DNA from: an uncultured Propionibacteriaceae bacterium
GTDB lineage: Bacteria > Actinomycetota > Actinomycetes > Propionibacteriales > Propionibacteriaceae
NCBI GenBank assembly: GCA_936924635.1
Contig: CAKZHP010000089.1
Location: forward strand, 1 to 6,308
Reading direction: 5' to 3'
DNA: 6,308 nt
This document shows, piece after piece, positions 4,590-6,308 of the stretch (position 1 is its first letter; each line of letters begins with the position of its first letter). The position numbers were made by a program, and so were the translations under genes. Below the pieces are notes generated by a model. That model was not told the origin of the DNA. It was given only the letters and a program-made list of their open reading frames with translations, and did no database searches.

Positions 4590-6308
4590 GTGAGCACGGG
4601 GCCCGAACGGCCTTCCTTGTCGGACACGCGGCCCGGTCCAGCCCGTACGGCCGGCGGGGAGCTTCGTGTCCGCGCCGGGTCGCCCCGGCAGGAGGTCGAG
4701 CGCGTGAATGCGCGACGCCGCAACGGTGGCGCCTCATTGCCTGGCCTCATGCCGCCGGGGCTGGTGCTGGTCGGAGCAGGCGTGGGTGGCTGGGCGACGA
4801 GTCTCGCGTTTCCTGACCGGGGATGGTGGCCGCTGGCCTACGCCGGCATGGCGTGCCTGCTGCTCGCGATGCGCGGCGCGTCACTGGTCCGCGCCGCAGG
4901 CATCGGCCTGGTCTGGGGGCTGGCCTTCTTCTTGCCGCTGGTCCACTGGGCAGTGCAGGCCACCGGATCGGCGCTCCCGTGGGTCGCGCTCAGCGTGGTC
5001 CAGGCGCTGTACGTCGCCGGCTTCGGCGCGCTGTGGACCTACGCGCGCAGGGCCGTCTGGCTCACCGGTCGCCCGCTGGCCCAGGCGGTCACCGCAGCCG
5101 TGCTGTGGGTCGCCATCGAGCAGGTCCGCGGCTCCTGGCCTTTCGGGGGCTTCCCGTGGGGCTTCCTGGCGTTCTCCCAGACCGAGGCGCCCCTGCTACG
5201 TCTCGCGCCCTACGGAGGGGAGGTCCTGGTCTCCGCGTTCGTCGCCGTGACGGGGGCGCTAATCGCGCTGGCGCTGCAGTACCTGCGCCGCACCGCGGTT
5301 ATCGCCGCGACTCGGGCGCTGCTCGCCGCGGTGCTCCTGGCCGGCGCCCCGGGCCGGCTTCCCCTGACAGCCGGCCCGGAGAACGGCTCACTGCTGGTCG
5401 GCGCCGTCCAGGGCAACGTCCCGCAGCAGGGCGCCGACTGGGCCGAGCAGGCCCGCGACGTCACGGCCAACCACGCCCAAGGCACCGAGCGGCTCGCGGC
5501 GACCGCCGGAAGGCGCAAGCTGGACCTGGTGGTGTGGCCGGAGAGTGCCGCCGACATCGACCCCCGCACCGACCTGGCGCAGGCTTCGACCGTGGACCGC
5601 GCCGCCGCAGCGGTCGGCGCCCCACTGCTGCTGGGAACCCAGCGGTTCCCCGACGGGCAGGACATCCGCTACAACGAGATCATTTCCTGGACCGCCGGTG
5701 CGGGGAGTGGCGACGCCTACGCCAAGCAGCACCCGGTCCCCTTCGGGGAGTACGTCCCCTTCCGCGCATTCTTCCGCCAGCTCACTCCGCTCGTCGACCG
5801 GGTCGCCACGGACATGGCAGCCGGCGGCGACCCCGCCGTCATGGACGTGTGGATCGACGCGCTCGGACGTGACGTGCGCCTGGCCACCGGGATCTGCTTC
5901 GAGGTCGCCTACGCAGACCTCATCCGCGAAGGGGTCCTCGACGGGGCAGAGCTGATCGTCATCCCGACCAACAACGCCTCGTTCGGGCGCACCCCGGAGT
6001 CGACCCAGCAGCTGGCGATGTCCCGCTTCCGGGCGGTGGAGCACGGCAGGTCGACCGTCCAGGTCTCCACCGTGGGCGTCAGCGCGATGATCATGCCGGA
6101 CGGGACGGTCGTGGCGCGGACCGGTCTGTTCACCGATGAGGAGCTCATCGCCTCGCTCCCGCTGCGCACCACGCTCACCCCGGCGGCGCGACTGGGCACC
6201 ACGCCGCAGACGGCCGTCTACGTCCTGGCGGCGGCCGCTGTCGTCAGCGGTGCGCTGGCAGGCAGTCGACGACCCGGCCGCGACCGCAGCCGCCGCCCCT
6301 TCCCGCGG
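4590..6308 (+). CDS. lnt: Apolipoprotein N-acyltransferase Lnt (3' end cut by window)
   Basis: Lnt transfers an acyl chain from a phospholipid to the N-terminal cysteine of lipoproteins after Lgt and LspA processing. The frame is open from 4590 to the window end (573 codons, no stop). The numbering here uses GTG 4590. About seven membrane segments occupy residues 56-252, including LAFPDRGWWPLAYAG (72-86). A nitrilase-fold domain at about 265-525 follows, then a final membrane segment at about 540-557. The catalytic triad appears intact: Glu318 in VVWPESA, Lys379 in YAKQHPVPFGEYVPF and Cys436 in TGICFEVAY. Glu387 and Glu438 match further active-site glutamates of E. coli Lnt. VQGNVPQ (273-279) is also typical. 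A second GTG at 4704 (codon 39) has a perfect AGGAGGT in front; it would shorten the protein by 38 polar residues without losing any membrane segment. A basic tail (GSRRPGRDRSRRPFPR) after the last helix suggests the end is near unless a further domain follows. Confidence 0.93.
   Translation, partial: MSTGPERPSLSDTRPGPARTAGGELRVRAGSPRQEVERVNARRRNGGASLPGLMPPGLVLVGAGVGGWATSLAFPDRGWWPLAYAGMACLLLAMRGASLVRAAGIGLVWGLAFFLPLVHWAVQATGSALPWVALSVVQALYVAGFGALWTYARRAVWLTGRPLAQAVTAAVLWVAIEQVRGSWPFGGFPWGFLAFSQTEAPLLRLAPYGGEVLVSAFVAVTGALIALALQYLRRTAVIAATRALLAAVLLAGAPGRLPLTAGPENGSLLVGAVQGNVPQQGADWAEQARDVTANHAQGTERLAATAGRRKLDLVVWPESAADIDPRTDLAQASTVDRAAAAVGAPLLLGTQRFPDGQDIRYNEIISWTAGAGSGDAYAKQHPVPFGEYVPFRAFFRQLTPLVDRVATDMAAGGDPAVMDVWIDALGRDVRLATGICFEVAYADLIREGVLDGAELIVIPTNNASFGRTPESTQQLAMSRFRAVEHGRSTVQVSTVGVSAMIMPDGTVVARTGLFTDEELIASLPLRTTLTPAARLGTTPQTAVYVLAAAAVVSGALAGSRRPGRDRSRRPFPR
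4690..4696 (+). promoter_or_regulatory. Strong ribosome binding site for an alternative internal lnt start
   Basis: AGGAGGT is a full anti-Shine-Dalgarno match lying 7 bases before GTG 4704, in frame with lnt. The resulting N-terminus, MNARRRNGGASLPGL, is short and basic ahead of the first membrane helix, as expected for an inner-membrane protein. The signal is at least as good as that of GTG 4590, so the lnt start is undecided. Confidence 0.5.

Noticed and set aside
4553..4590. Possible hairpin CCCGGC / GCCGGG between ccsB and lnt
   Set aside because: It is a six-base stem with a 26-base loop, no T-run follows, and the second arm overlaps the GTG at 4590. It is not a convincing terminator.
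4616..4655. Possible sigma70-like promoter beginning TTGTCG before lnt
   Set aside because: No acceptable -10 element follows at the right distance; the matching position is GC-rich.
4708..5250. Open frame of 180 codons on the + strand starting at ATG 4708
   Set aside because: It is Trp/Arg/Ser-rich with no recognisable fold and is out of frame with the clear Lnt membrane segments.
4823..5872. Long open frame of 349 codons on the + strand over the lnt region
   Set aside because: Its product is extremely rich in Arg, Gly and Pro with no domain. The overlapping frame starting at 4590 encodes Lnt with an intact catalytic triad, so this is a shadow of GC-rich sequence.

Overview
The window is very GC-rich, with strong G/C preference at third codon positions and frequent GTG starts. 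Together with the protein families present, this points to a high-GC actinobacterium; I cannot name a genus. All recognisable genes lie on the + strand and are packed as one apparent operon. The spacings are 30 bp, a 1-base overlap, a 4-base overlap, 2 bp and 60 bp. Both window edges cut through a gene.

Layout: (1) 1-482, the C-terminal half of a CcdA-type thiol-disulfide transporter, truncated at its 5' end by the window. (2) 513-1151, a membrane-anchored DUF3105 protein. (3) 1151-1834, a membrane-anchored DUF305 protein with duplicated HH motifs and a methionine-containing linker. (4) 1831-3540, ResB/Ccs1. (5) 3543-4529, the CcsB/CcsA haem-handling protein with its WWD motif. (6) 4590 (or 4704)-6308, apolipoprotein N-acyltransferase (Lnt), still open at the window end. 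The lnt reading frame is easy to miss because its stop codon is not in the window; larger arginine-rich ORFs over the same bases are shadows.

The core is a System II (Ccs) cytochrome c maturation locus. CcdA carries reducing power across the membrane so that apocytochrome CxxCH cysteines can be kept reduced. ResB and CcsB together export haem and attach it to those cysteines. The usual extracytoplasmic thioredoxin partner (ResA/CcsX) is not in the window and would be expected just upstream of ccdA.

The unusual part is the insertion of two poorly characterised, externally facing, potentially metal-binding proteins (DUF3105 and DUF305) between ccdA and resB with overlapping coding ends, and the presence of lnt directly after ccsB. 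DUF305 is often found in copper-related contexts and E. coli lnt was first described as the copper gene cutE, so a link between this operon and extracytoplasmic copper handling is a reasonable but unproven inference. I see no RNA genes, CRISPR arrays, mobile elements, convincing terminators or convincing promoters.
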